Shown: positions 1 through 7,900, numbered from the stretch's first letter. The stretch is 23,193 nt of DNA from Acidimicrobiales bacterium (GCA_030830415.1 JAURNB010000222.1:1-23193); one strand, 5' to 3'. Numbers and translations: made by a program. The notes: generated by a model not told the origin, from the sequence alone.

Positions 1-435
1 CTGCGCCACATCGCGATACCGAAATGTGTCGTGTGAGCCCGCAGAAATGCTGGGCTTCACCACAACATCCATCACCGAGTTCGTGAAGTGAATCTCTTGA
101 GCACTGGCTACAAATTGTGTGGGTACTACCGCAATGCCGGCCCCACTGAGTTCACCAAGATATTTTTTGTCGCTGTTCCACTGCACTACTTCGCGTGAGT
201 TGCGCACAGTAGTGAGTTGCGATACGCGCTCAAGCCACAGCAAAAATTTATTGCGGCGTAAGTGATAGTCCCACGTACTACGTAAGACGAGCAAAGAGTA
301 GTGAGACCAGTCAACCGATTCATCGTGCCAATCGACAAAATGAAACTGGGTGCCGGCTCTTTCGAGCGCGGCACCCAGTAACGGTAAATCGGTATCAAGT
401 TCGCGTGCGACTGCGGCGGTAACAAGACCAATCAC
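1..435 (-). CDS. ATP-grasp family protein, N-terminal part (runs off the left edge)
   Basis: This open frame starts at a GTG (433-435) and stays open to the window edge, giving 145 visible residues. An in-frame TAG lies three codons upstream, so GTG (or the rarer ATT just before it) must be the start. The protein begins with IGLVTAAVARELDTD and contains RSTWDYHLRRNKF, then VRNSREVVQWNSDKKYL, then AGIAVVPT and VVKPSISAGSHDT. I recognise this order from ATP-grasp ligases of the RimK/cycloserine-ligase (DcsG-like) kind: a pre-ATP-grasp domain followed by the first ATP-binding lysine strand (VVKP). The substrate is unknown, and the catalytic metal-binding part lies outside the window. It starts 22 nt after the groEL stop on the same strand, so it is probably co-transcribed with groEL. 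No clear Shine-Dalgarno sequence is visible. The family call is fairly safe; the reaction is not. Confidence 0.8.
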   Translation of the reverse strand, partial: MIGLVTAAVARELDTDLPLLGAALERAGTQFHFVDWHDESVDWSHYSLLVLRSTWDYHLRRNKFLLWLERVSQLTTVRNSREVVQWNSDKKYLGELSGAGIAVVPTQFVASAQEIHFTNSVMDVVVKPSISAGSHDTFRYRDVAQ

Positions 436-457
436 AATGCGCTACAAACTTTTATTC

Positions 458-2074
458 TCAGTAGTCTTCCATGCCTCCACCTGGCATACCAGCGGATGCT
501 TCAGGCTTATCGGCAATGACACATTCTGTGGTGAGGAAAAGAGCAGCAATTGATGCTGCGTTCTGCAATGCAGAGCGCGTTACTTTTGCTGCGTCGATAA
601 CACCCAACTTCACGAGGTCTTCGTAGACGCCAGTTGCTGCGTTCAAGCCTTCGTTGCCCTTCAGCGACTTGACTTTTTCTACAACAACGCCACCTTCCAT
701 GCCAGCATTTTCAGCAATTTGCTTCAATGGGCCTTCAAGTGAACGACCTACCAAACGAGCACCAGTTGCTTCGTCACCGGTGAGCTTGTCGGCTGCTGCA
801 TACACAGCTGCTTGGGCACGAAGCAGTGCAACGCCACCGCCAGGAACAACGCCTTCTTCGATTGCAGCCTTTGTTGTGCTTACTGCGTCTTCAATGCGGT
901 GCTTCTTTTCTTTGAGCTCCACTTCAGTTGCAGCGCCAACTTTCAAAACTGCAACGCCACCCGACAACTTTGCCAAGCGCTCTTGCAATTTTTCACGGTC
1001 GTAATCGGAATCGGTGTTGTCGATTTCAGCCTTGATTTGGCTAATGCGACCCTTGATGTCGTCTTCGGCGCCAGCGCCTTCAATGATGGTTGTTTCGTCT
1101 TTGGTGATGACAACTTTCTTCGCACGACCCAAAAGATCGAGTGTCACGTTTTCCAACTTCAAACCAACTTCTTCGCTGATGACTTGGCCACCAGTGAGAA
1201 TTGCCATGTCTTGCAACATTGCCTTGCGACGATCGCCAAAGCCTGGAGCCTTCACAGCAGCGCTCTTGAAAGTTCCGCGGATCTTGTTGACGACCAAAGT
1301 TGCCAAGGCTTCGCCTTCTACATCTTCAGCAATGATGATGAGTGTGCGGCCGCTCTGCATGACTTTTTCAAGAATGGGCAACATGTCGCGCACGTTGGTG
1401 ATTTTTGATGCAACGAACAAGATGTATGGATCTTCGAGTGAAGCTTCCATGCGGTCTGTGTCGGTGACGAAATATGGCGAGATGTAACCCTTGTCGAAAC
1501 GCATTCCTTCAACGAGGTCCATTTCCATGCCGAAGGTCTGGCTCTCTTCAACGGTAATAACGCCGTCTTTGCCCACCTTGTCGATGGCTTCAGAGATCAT
1601 CTGGCCAATTTCTTCATCGGCTGACGAAATAGAAGCAACCTGAGCAATTTGCTCTTTTGAGTCGACTTCTTTTGCCAAAGCCTTGATGCTGCCAATGGCT
1701 GCTTCAACGGCAACTTCGATGCCTTTTTTGAGGCTCATCGGGTTTGCACCAGCGGCGACGTTACGCAAGCCTTCACGCACCATGGTCCATGCCAAAACGG
1801 TGGCCGTTGTGGTTCCGTCACCAGCAACGTCATCGGTCTTTTTGGCAACTTCTTTCACCAATTCGGCGCCAATGCGCTCGTATGGATCTTCGAGTTCAAT
1901 GTCTTTCGCAATAGACACGCCGTCGTTCGTAATAGTGGGAGCGCCCCACTTTTTGTCGAGCACGACGTTGCGGCCCTTTGGTCCGAGTGTGACGCGCACA
2001 GCATCGGCCAACTTGTTCATACCAGCTTCAAGACCGCGACGGGCCTCTTCATCAAAAGCAATCAACTTTGCCAT
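458..2074 (-). CDS. groEL: 60 kDa chaperonin GroEL
   Basis: The product is a 538-residue cytosolic chaperonin that forms double-ring complexes for ATP-driven protein folding. It starts MAKLIAFDEEARRGLE, has the ATP-binding GDGTTT at 85-90 with catalytic Asp86, and ends in the Gly/Met-rich tail GMPGGGMEDY. Full length and intact throughout. The start at 2074 is set by a strong GGAGG six bases upstream. Two overlapping CIRCE operators lie 23-72 nt upstream, so repression by HrcA is expected. No groES precedes it: the upstream gene on the same strand is a MoaD/ThiS-like carrier. The co-chaperonin must therefore come from elsewhere, as in actinobacteria with several groEL copies. The gene is followed after 22 nt by an ATP-grasp gene. 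Confidence 0.98.
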   Translation of the reverse strand: MAKLIAFDEEARRGLEAGMNKLADAVRVTLGPKGRNVVLDKKWGAPTITNDGVSIAKDIELEDPYERIGAELVKEVAKKTDDVAGDGTTTATVLAWTMVREGLRNVAAGANPMSLKKGIEVAVEAAIGSIKALAKEVDSKEQIAQVASISSADEEIGQMISEAIDKVGKDGVITVEESQTFGMEMDLVEGMRFDKGYISPYFVTDTDRMEASLEDPYILFVASKITNVRDMLPILEKVMQSGRTLIIIAEDVEGEALATLVVNKIRGTFKSAAVKAPGFGDRRKAMLQDMAILTGGQVISEEVGLKLENVTLDLLGRAKKVVITKDETTIIEGAGAEDDIKGRISQIKAEIDNTDSDYDREKLQERLAKLSGGVAVLKVGAATEVELKEKKHRIEDAVSTTKAAIEEGVVPGGGVALLRAQAAVYAAADKLTGDEATGARLVGRSLEGPLKQIAENAGMEGGVVVEKVKSLKGNEGLNAATGVYEDLVKLGVIDAAKVTRSALQNAASIAALFLTTECVIADKPEASAGMPGGGMEDY

Positions 2075-2096
2075 TGGATTCCTCCATTAGGTGGGG

Positions 2097-2123
2097 TTCG
2101 CACTCGGGATATTCGAGTGCTAG
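2097..2123 (-). promoter_or_regulatory. CIRCE operator 2, overlapping the first
   Basis: On the minus strand this is CTAGCACTC, nine bases, GAGTGCGAA, matching the CIRCE arms at 16 of 18 positions. It shares the central CTAG (2120-2123) with the first CIRCE, so the two operators are offset by 23 bp. That spacing would put two HrcA dimers close to the same DNA face. It lies in the presumed groEL 5' leader, 22 nt before the SD-bearing start region. Confidence 0.85.
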
Positions 2124-2146
2124 CACTCTACCGCCGAGAGTGCTAA
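2120..2146 (-). promoter_or_regulatory. CIRCE operator 1 (HrcA binding site) upstream of groEL
   Basis: Read on the minus strand the sequence is TTAGCACTC, nine bases, GAGTGCTAG. This matches the known CIRCE consensus TTAGCACTC-N9-GAGTGCTAA at 17 of 18 arm positions. It lies about 45 nt upstream of the groEL start, the usual place for HrcA control. A short inverted repeat (CCACCA-ACGC-TGGTGG, 2148-2163) sits directly upstream. Confidence 0.95.
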
Positions 2147-2181
2147 CCCACCAACGCTGGTGGCAAAAGAGCAACCGTGGG

Positions 2182-2460
2182 TTAGTGAGCCCCGCCGGCA
2201 ACGGCAGGGATGATGGAAACAGTTTCTGTGGCAGGAACTGGGGTATCGAGACCCTGCAGGTAACGCACATCGTCGTCAGACACAAAAACGTTCACAAACT
2301 TGCGCAAAGCGCCAGATTCATCGAACAAACGCTCACCAAAACCAGGGTGGGCTGCTTCGAGGTTGCGCAAAACGTCGCCGAGTGTGGCGCCCTCAATTTG
2401 CAGAGTTGCTGCTCCACCCGACAGGGGGCGCATGGTGGTGGGGATGCGAACTGTTGCCAT
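2182..2460 (-). CDS. MoaD/ThiS-family ubiquitin-like sulfur carrier, CysO-like
   Basis: This 92-residue protein has a beta-grasp fold pattern: MATVRIPTTMRPLSGG at the start, TLGDVLRNLEAAHPG, then FVNVFVSDDDVRYLQGLDT and VSIIPAVAGG near the end. It closely resembles my recollection of mycobacterial CysO, which carries sulfur as a C-terminal thiocarboxylate for cysteine synthesis. Unlike CysO it does not end at Gly-Gly: two more residues (Ala-His) follow. The diglycine could be activated only after trimming, for example by a JAMM-type protease as described for QbsE. The start lies 4 nt after the amidase stop, so the two are probably one transcript. No cysM or JAMM protease gene is visible in the window. 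The family is secure; the exact pathway is inferred. Confidence 0.85.
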   Translation of the reverse strand: MATVRIPTTMRPLSGGAATLQIEGATLGDVLRNLEAAHPGFGERLFDESGALRKFVNVFVSDDDVRYLQGLDTPVPATETVSIIPAVAGGAH

Positions 2461-2464
2461 GACG

Positions 2465-3940
2465 TCAGACTAGCGGTGGCATGCGGTGGCTCCACGGCGC
2501 AGCGGCTTCAAGTTGTGAGCCCAAGCGCACCAACAGGTCTTCGCGGTGGGTTGCTGCCACGCATTGCACGCCCATGGGTAGCCCGTCGGCGCTCCAATGG
2601 AGGGGCAAGCTGATGGCGGGCTGACCCGTCACGTTGAATTGCGCGGTGTACTGCAAAATGGAGCGCATGTTCATACCGCCCTCGGGGCCGCTTAACCAAC
2701 CCAACTTGGGTGGTGGACCAGCCAACGTGGGTGTCACCAAAATGTCGAAGGGTTGTGCACCATCTTGTGGGTACCACCATTCCAGCATGCGTCGTGACCA
2801 TGCATGCATCCAATTCACCCACTGCACGTATTGAGTGCCACTCACCGTGCGACCAACTTCGCGCAAGAAAAGATTGTCGGCTTCAATATCGTCTGACGTG
2901 ACGGGTCGTCCGATAAGTGCTTCAATTTCACTCACGCCAGCATCGGTCGCCACCGACACAATGCCGGTGAACGTGTCGGCGAAGTCTTCTTCATCCATTG
3001 CTGCGGGGTAAGCATCTTCCACCCTGTGACCAAGTGACTCAAGCAACTTGCGGGTGGTAGCCATTGATGCACGTGTTTCGGCGTGATCGACTCCGCCCGG
3101 CATGAGAGGGTGATCGAGAAAACCAATGCGTAAGAAACCAACGGGCTTTCCTACCTCTTCCATGAGCGGTCGTGCAAAAGGAACAGCGGTGTATGGGTCA
3201 CCTGCCTCATAACCCGACAAAATGTCGAGCATCAGTGCGGTGTCGCGCACACTGCGTGTGACTACTCCGTCAACAGTTGCACCCATCCACGACTCGCCCG
3301 TGTCTGGGCCTTTACTTATACGACCACGTGAAGGCTTCAGGCCCACAAGCCCGCACTCGCTTGCCGGCACACGAATAGAACCACCACCATCATTTGCATG
3401 ACCAACAGAAACAATGCGTGCAGCAACAGCCGCCGCAGAACCACCTGAAGAACCACCGGTGGAGTGTTCAAGATTCCACGGGTTGTGCGCTGCGCCATAA
3501 GCAAGCGGTTCGGTGGTAATGGTGCTGCCAAACTCGGGTGTATTCGTGCGGCCAATCACAATTGCACCTGCACGCTTCAAGCGTCGCGCAATGTATGAAT
3601 CGTGTGTGGCACGGTAGCCAAGGTTTTTTAAAACACGCGAACCCATGTGGTGTGGCTCACCGCCAATTGCTGCTTCAAGATCTTTCACGACCACGGGCAT
3701 ACCGTGTAGCGGAGTGGTAATGGGTCCAGCAGAAATTGTGGCGGCTTCACTGCGCGCACGTTCAAAGCGTTCATGAATAATGGCATTTAATTGTGGATTC
3801 ACTGCTTCGGCACGAGCAATAGCTGCATCGACAAGTTCCACCGGCGACACCCATTTGCGATGAAGTGCACCCACTTGGTCGTTGGCATCGGAATTCAAAA
3901 CGTCAGCAATATTTTGTGGTTGTTGTGCAGGTGCGTTCAT
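2465..3940 (-). CDS. Amidase-signature family hydrolase
   Basis: This 491-residue protein belongs to the amidase signature family (GatA, FAAH and 6-aminohexanoate hydrolase relatives), which hydrolyses amide bonds through a Ser-cis-Ser-Lys triad. All three residues are visible: Lys86 in MPVVVKDLEA, the cis-Ser164 in STGGSSGGSAA, and nucleophile Ser188 in GGGSIRVPAS. The 24-residue spacing between the two serines matches FAAH. No signal peptide is seen, so it is probably cytosolic. GatB and GatC partners are absent and the C-terminal half is unlike GatA, so a stand-alone amidase is more likely than the tRNA amidotransferase subunit. It is the first gene of a run ending in groEL. It faces the glycerate kinase gene across only 22 bp. 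The substrate cannot be told from sequence. Confidence 0.93.
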   Translation of the reverse strand: MNAPAQQPQNIADVLNSDANDQVGALHRKWVSPVELVDAAIARAEAVNPQLNAIIHERFERARSEAATISAGPITTPLHGMPVVVKDLEAAIGGEPHHMGSRVLKNLGYRATHDSYIARRLKRAGAIVIGRTNTPEFGSTITTEPLAYGAAHNPWNLEHSTGGSSGGSAAAVAARIVSVGHANDGGGSIRVPASECGLVGLKPSRGRISKGPDTGESWMGATVDGVVTRSVRDTALMLDILSGYEAGDPYTAVPFARPLMEEVGKPVGFLRIGFLDHPLMPGGVDHAETRASMATTRKLLESLGHRVEDAYPAAMDEEDFADTFTGIVSVATDAGVSEIEALIGRPVTSDDIEADNLFLREVGRTVSGTQYVQWVNWMHAWSRRMLEWWYPQDGAQPFDILVTPTLAGPPPKLGWLSGPEGGMNMRSILQYTAQFNVTGQPAISLPLHWSADGLPMGVQCVAATHREDLLVRLGSQLEAAAPWSHRMPPLV

Positions 3941-3962
3941 AGCTAAACCCTACGCTGTAGCC

Positions 3963-4952
3963 ATGCGCGTCCTTGCTGCACTCGATAAGTTCCGCGGAAC
4001 AGCAACCGCACAAGAGGCGTGCGCAGCGGTGGGTCACGCCTGTTGGGAACTCGGCATCGACTGCGACGAGGCACCCCTTGCCGACGGCGGCGAAGGGACA
4101 CTCGATGTGCTCGGTGGCCCCAATCGCACCAGCATGGTGACCGGACCACTCGGCGACATGGTGGAAGCACCGTGGCGTCTCAGCCGCGACGTTGCCGTGA
4201 TTGAAATGGCGCGCGCCAGTGGCTTACAACTCGTCGGCGGCGCAGACCGCAACGACCCTATTGCCGCAAGTACCACGGGAACCGGCGAACTCATCGACCA
4301 AGCACTCGATGCAGGAGCAAAAAAAATCATTGTGTGCTTGGGTGGTTCAGCAACAACCGATGGTGGTTACGGAGCAGTGCGCGCCATTCACGCTCCTGCA
4401 CGCTTGAAAGCAGTGGAGTTTCTCGTTGCATGCGATGTCACCACACCATTCACACAAGCAGCGCAGATTTTCGGACCACAAAAAGGCGCGACGCTACGAC
4501 ACATTGCATTGCTCACCGGACGCCTTGAACGGCTTCAGCAAATTTATGCAGAACAATACGGAATTGACGTGAGCACAATTGTTGGGGCGGGTGCAGCAGG
4601 TGGTCTTGCTGGAGGTCTTGCAGCGCTCGGCGCCACACTTGTTCCCGGTTTCGACGTAGTTGCTGAAGAAATTGATCTCGACACACGTGCTGAAAATTGT
4701 GATCTCATTTTCACCGGAGAAGGCTTTCTCGATGCTCAAAGTTTCGATGGGAAAGTTGTGGGTTCCGTGCACGACCTTGCGCTCAGCAAAAAGAAACAAC
4801 TCTGCGCAATTGTGGGCGATGCAGACACCACCGTGAATACACCGTTTAGCGTGATGAACCTTGTTCAGTTATTCGGCAGCGACACTGCAATGAATCGCAC
4901 ACTGTTTTCCATTGAACAGGCAGCGCTCGGCTACCTCAAACAAGTGAACTAG
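3963..4952 (+). CDS. Glycerate kinase (GlxK/GarK type)
   Basis: The 329-residue product fits the type I glycerate kinase family, which phosphorylates glycerate with ATP in glyoxylate and sugar-acid catabolism. Visible motifs are MRVLAALDKFRGT at the start, PLADGGEGT (38-46), CLGGSATTDGGYGA (125-138) and TGEGFLDAQSFDGK (251-264). It is somewhat shorter than the roughly 370-380 residues usual for the family, with loss in the middle region, but the motif core is intact. I chose the ATG at 3963 because the family begins at this point; a longer open frame upstream runs antisense through the amidase start. No Shine-Dalgarno is visible, so a leaderless transcript is possible. Its TAG stop lies inside a CTAG that also supplies the stop of the convergent LytR_C gene. 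Confidence 0.92.
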   Translation: MRVLAALDKFRGTATAQEACAAVGHACWELGIDCDEAPLADGGEGTLDVLGGPNRTSMVTGPLGDMVEAPWRLSRDVAVIEMARASGLQLVGGADRNDPIAASTTGTGELIDQALDAGAKKIIVCLGGSATTDGGYGAVRAIHAPARLKAVEFLVACDVTTPFTQAAQIFGPQKGATLRHIALLTGRLERLQQIYAEQYGIDVSTIVGAGAAGGLAGGLAALGATLVPGFDVVAEEIDLDTRAENCDLIFTGEGFLDAQSFDGKVVGSVHDLALSKKKQLCAIVGDADTTVNTPFSVMNLVQLFGSDTAMNRTLFSIEQAALGYLKQVN

Positions 4953-5539
4953 CCAGCAACAGTTGTTGTTGTTGTCGCTGCGGCAGGCGCACCAGCGATG
5001 GGCTTACCAGCGAGGTCGGTAGCAAGTAATACCAAAACGCTTGCTTCACCCATGTTGCCGGTTTCTGTCGGCACAGGGTCGGGCATTGGTGCTGTTGCAA
5101 CGCCACCGAGTGCAGCGGCCACATTGGCAGCGTTGGCTTCTTGGCCAGCGATGTAATACACCATGGTCAGAGTTTGTTTCGGAGTGGCATCACTCTTGTT
5201 CAACGGTGGTTGAACAATGAAACCAAGACCTTGTAAGGCAACACTCAAGTCGCCAGCGCTTCCGGGAACGCCGGAGGCATTAGCAACGAGCACCTTGAAA
5301 CCAGTGGTATTTGTTACTGGGGCCAGTGTTGTTTGGGAAGCATCGGGAACCGTCGTTCCTGCATCGACACTGGTGTCGTCAGTTGGCGTCGACGATGGGC
5401 TCGAGCTGTCGCTATTGATATCGCGCAAAATGAAAAATCCGACGAGAACGGCGACGACGGCAACAACGATGCTCAGCGTGGAGTTGAAGTTTTGGCCTGC
5501 ACCATTTCCACCTGCTTGTGGGCGCGCTTGACGACTCAT
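4949..5539 (-). CDS. LytR_C-domain membrane protein
   Basis: A 196-residue protein with a short basic N-terminus and one membrane segment (about 22-38, LSIVVAVVAVLVGFFIL). A Ser/Thr/Asp/Pro-rich linker (41-78) follows, then a LytR C-terminal domain from about 79 (FKVLVANASGVPGSAGDL ... TMVYYIAGQEANAANVAAALG). The domain is normally outside the cell next to LytR-CpsA-Psr wall ligases, or stands alone as here. No LCP catalytic domain is present. The tail is Ala/Thr-rich low complexity. GGAGG five bases before the ATG supports the start. It lies downstream of tRNA-Thr and rlmB on the same strand. Its stop codon is shared with the opposing glycerate kinase stop. Confidence 0.85.
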   Translation of the reverse strand: MSRQARPQAGGNGAGQNFNSTLSIVVAVVAVLVGFFILRDINSDSSSPSSTPTDDTSVDAGTTVPDASQTTLAPVTNTTGFKVLVANASGVPGSAGDLSVALQGLGFIVQPPLNKSDATPKQTLTMVYYIAGQEANAANVAAALGGVATAPMPDPVPTETGNMGEASVLVLLATDLAGKPIAGAPAAATTTTTVAG

Positions 5540-5591
5540 GACAACCTCCGAAGGTTTTGGCGGGTTTTCCCTACCTTATTGCGAAACGTGG

Positions 5592-5663
5592 AGCCGAGTG
5601 TGGGATTTGAACCCACGACCTACCGCTTACAAGGCGGTTGCTCTGCCACTGAGCTAACCCGGC
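5592..5663 (-). tRNA. tRNA-Thr (anticodon TGT)
   Basis: The minus strand folds into a full cloverleaf of 72 nt. The acceptor GCCGGGT pairs with ACTCGGC (one G-T pair). The D arm is GCTC-AGTGGCA-GAGC, the anticodon arm ACCGC-CTTGTAA-GCGGT with anticodon TGT, and the T arm GTGGG-TTCAAAT-CCCAC. CCA is not encoded. It sits 34 nt downstream of rlmB on the same strand. Confidence 0.97.
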
Positions 5664-5697
5664 GTAATCGGTGTTGATCCTAGAGGCAAACGCCTAG

Positions 5698-6678
5698 TTA
5701 TTGCGCTTGACGGGCGCGAACTACCTCATAAGTAGCCAATGCCCCCGCTGCCGAGACATTTAATGAGGACAATTGTCCGTTCATGGGGATGGAAACCACT
5801 ACATCACAGCGTTCGCGTACCAAACGAGCAATTCCCTTGCCCTCTGCCCCCAAAACAATACAAATGGGGTCGTTGGCAAAAGAAGCAATGTCGAACAGGC
5901 TGCGGTCGGCATCGTCGTCGAGACCCACTACCCACACTTTTGCCTTTTTCATTTGTGCAATAGCTGCTGGCAATCCGGAAACAACTGCGATATCGAGATG
6001 CTCTACTGCGCCCGCTGCAGCTTTCGCCGTCGTGGGCGTGACATGCACCGAACGGTGGCGAGGCAAAATGACTCCAGTAACTCCGGCGCCATCACAACAA
6101 CGCAATAACGCACCAAGGTTGCCCGGGTCGGTGACGCCATCAACCGCAACAAGAAATGGTTGTACGCCATTACGCGTCTCCAACAGTTCTTCAATACCTA
6201 TTTCGGGTAACGGTGCTGCAAATGCAATGACACCTTGAGGTGCTTCGCTGCGCGCAGTATTTTCAATGTGCTTACGCGGAACATCGGTCACTGTTACACG
6301 CACAGCTTCTGCAAGCTCACGAATGTCGTCAATGACATCGTTTGCATCAATATCGTTAGCGATCCAAATTTCTCGTGTCTTACGACGGCCAGCAATGAGT
6401 AACTCGCGAACGGCCTGACGACCTTCTACTTGTTCTCCACCTAAACCTTTTTCTGCGGGGCGCGAACGATCGCCACCCGCGCGTGGGTCGAAACGATTTC
6501 CACCGCGTGCGGGCGCACCCGTGCGCTTTGCGCCACCAAATTTTTTTGGTGCTCCCGATTTTTTAGGCGGGTTTGAACTGCGTGCCGGGGCCGCAGAGGT
6601 ACGTGCTGGTGCACCGCGATTACCTTTCGGCATTCCAGTTTTTGCACCTGGTGCTGGTTTACGTCCGCGTTGTGCCAC
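5698..6678 (-). CDS. rlmB: 23S rRNA (guanosine-2'-O-)-methyltransferase RlmB / TrmH family
   Basis: This 326-residue protein methylates a 2'-O-ribose in 23S rRNA (G2251 in E. coli numbering) using S-adenosylmethionine. Residues 1-80 are a Pro/Ala/Arg/Lys/Gly-rich, probably disordered basic extension that may bind RNA. The substrate-binding domain follows (about 81-160), then the SPOUT knot with its three motifs: DGVTDPGNLGALLR (180-193), VLGAEGKGI (275-283) and IPMNGQLSSLNVSAAGAL (297-314). Start is GTG at 6678, overlapping the ispF stop by one base (TAGTG), which implies translational coupling. Gene order ispD-ispF-rlmB resembles other actinobacteria, although carD and cysS, often found with them, are missing here. 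RlmB is the likely member, but other TrmH-family targets cannot be excluded. Confidence 0.93.
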   Translation of the reverse strand: MAQRGRKPAPGAKTGMPKGNRGAPARTSAAPARSSNPPKKSGAPKKFGGAKRTGAPARGGNRFDPRAGGDRSRPAEKGLGGEQVEGRQAVRELLIAGRRKTREIWIANDIDANDVIDDIRELAEAVRVTVTDVPRKHIENTARSEAPQGVIAFAAPLPEIGIEELLETRNGVQPFLVAVDGVTDPGNLGALLRCCDGAGVTGVILPRHRSVHVTPTTAKAAAGAVEHLDIAVVSGLPAAIAQMKKAKVWVVGLDDDADRSLFDIASFANDPICIVLGAEGKGIARLVRERCDVVVSIPMNGQLSSLNVSAAGALATYEVVRARQAQ

Positions 6679-7181
6679 TACTTTGTTCCGTTCTCTTCAT
6701 TCGTTTTTGTGATGACTGCTACTGCCCAGCAGGCAATTCCTTCAGCGCGTCCGAGCGCACCAAGACCTTCTGCACGGCGGCCTTTAATAGTGACAGGTGC
6801 TCCCGCTGCAGTGCTGACATTGCGTTGCATTGCTTCACGACGCGGGGCCAACTTGGGCTCTTCACACACCACACTGCAATCGACGTTGCCAATGGTCCAA
6901 CCTGCTGCAGCAACCATGCGCGCAACTTCTACAAGCAACTCAAGTGAGTTTGCATTTTTCCAGCGTGCATCGGTGTCGGGAAAATGTTGGCCAATATCTC
7001 CTAAGCCGGCTGCACCAAGCAGAGCATCAGCAACAGCATGCGCAATAACATCGGCATCGCTATGCCCAACAAGTGAGCGCATGCCATCGAATACTTCGCC
7101 ACCCAAAATGAGTGCACGACCTGGGGTTGGCTCAGTGTTAAAGCCATGAATATCGAACCCTTGACCTACACGAATATTCAC
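6678..7181 (-). CDS. ispF: 2-C-methyl-D-erythritol 2,4-cyclodiphosphate synthase
   Basis: IspF cyclises CDP-methylerythritol 2-phosphate to the cyclodiphosphate in the MEP isoprenoid pathway and acts as a cytosolic trimer. The 167-residue product begins (V/M)NIRVGQGFDIHGF, giving the metal ligands Asp10 and His12, and has His40 in LVGHSDADVIAHA. It also shows the signature LGDIGQHFPDTD and the C-terminal EGLGALGRAEGIA. I place the start at GTG 7181 because the family begins just before the DxH motif and because this GTG overlaps the ispD stop as GTGA. An ATG at 7223 would add 14 residues encoded inside ispD and is less likely. The end overlaps the rlmB start by one base. Confidence 0.95.
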   Translation of the reverse strand: MNIRVGQGFDIHGFNTEPTPGRALILGGEVFDGMRSLVGHSDADVIAHAVADALLGAAGLGDIGQHFPDTDARWKNANSLELLVEVARMVAAAGWTIGNVDCSVVCEEPKLAPRREAMQRNVSTAAGAPVTIKGRRAEGLGALGRAEGIACWAVAVITKTNEENGTK

Positions 7182-7900
7182 GAGTTGCCCTTCAGCGCTT
7201 CGACGACCGCATTTTGTGCCCATGCAAAATCTTCTGTCGTTGTTATTTTGCGATTCATGACGTCTCCGGGCACCACTACAACGTAGCCACCAATTGCCTC
7301 AACAAGAGATGCATCATCTGTGCCTTCTCGCTTTTCATGTTCTGCTGCAAGATGTGCTTCGCGCAAGATTGATGCATGAAACGCCTGCGGGGTTTGCACT
7401 GCGCGCAATGTGCTACGCAACGGAGTGCTCAACACCTCATTTGTCGCTTCATCAACTACCTTGACCGTATCGACCACGGCAAGGGCCGGAACTGCGCCCT
7501 GCACGGTGGGCGAAAGCTCTTGTACGACCGCTTGGAAAAGTTCGACCGAGGCAAATGGGCGAGCCGCATCGTGCACGCACACCACTTCTGCACTTGTTGG
7601 CACCGCTGCCAGACCATTGCGTACCGACTGTGTTCTGCTTGTTCCACCTTGAACAACATGTACCCGCGCATCGCTCGAGGCAAAGTCGCTTACTTCAGGC
7701 ACCACAACAACCACCCCAGCACTCACCTGCAGTGCGGTATCGACTGCCCACGCCAGCATCGACCGAGAGCCGAGAGCCAAAAACTGCTTCTGGGCACCAA
7801 ATCGCTGCCCACTACCCCCTGCCACCACAATGGTCCATGTCCCCGATGGGTCAATCAATGCACCAGATGTGCCCGTGGGCATATTCGAGGGTGTGCTCAT
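7178..7900 (-). CDS. ispD: 2-C-methyl-D-erythritol 4-phosphate cytidylyltransferase
   Basis: IspD joins CTP to methylerythritol phosphate in the MEP pathway. The 240-residue protein has the nucleotide-binding motif VVAGGSGQRFGAQKQF (25-40), VHDAARPF, LRAVQTPQAFHAS, TDDASLVE and the closing GDVMNRKITTTEDF. About 20 residues precede the usual family start (MSTPSNMPTGTSGAL...). An in-frame Met at position 7 is an alternative start, so the N-terminus is uncertain. It is the first gene of the ispD-ispF-rlmB run, with GTGA overlap to ispF. The divergent Crp/Fnr gene starts only 29 bp away, so the two promoters must overlap. That makes regulation of the operon by the neighbouring factor possible but unproven. 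Confidence 0.95.
   Translation of the reverse strand: MSTPSNMPTGTSGALIDPSGTWTIVVAGGSGQRFGAQKQFLALGSRSMLAWAVDTALQVSAGVVVVVPEVSDFASSDARVHVVQGGTSRTQSVRNGLAAVPTSAEVVCVHDAARPFASVELFQAVVQELSPTVQGAVPALAVVDTVKVVDEATNEVLSTPLRSTLRAVQTPQAFHASILREAHLAAEHEKREGTDDASLVEAIGGYVVVVPGDVMNRKITTTEDFAWAQNAVVEALKGNS

Noticed and set aside
812..1408. 198-residue plus-strand open frame inside groEL
   Set aside because: It is antisense to a fully conserved groEL, has no ribosome site and an unnatural Cys/Phe/His-rich composition.
2148..2163. CCACCA-ACGC-TGGTGG inverted repeat as a terminator of the MoaD/ThiS-like gene
   Set aside because: Short stem without a T-rich tail, directly next to CIRCE; mentioned only as a neighbour of the operator.
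3882..3962. Upstream extension of glycerate kinase
   Set aside because: The added residues are antisense to the amidase start and precede the normal family start MRVLAALDKF.
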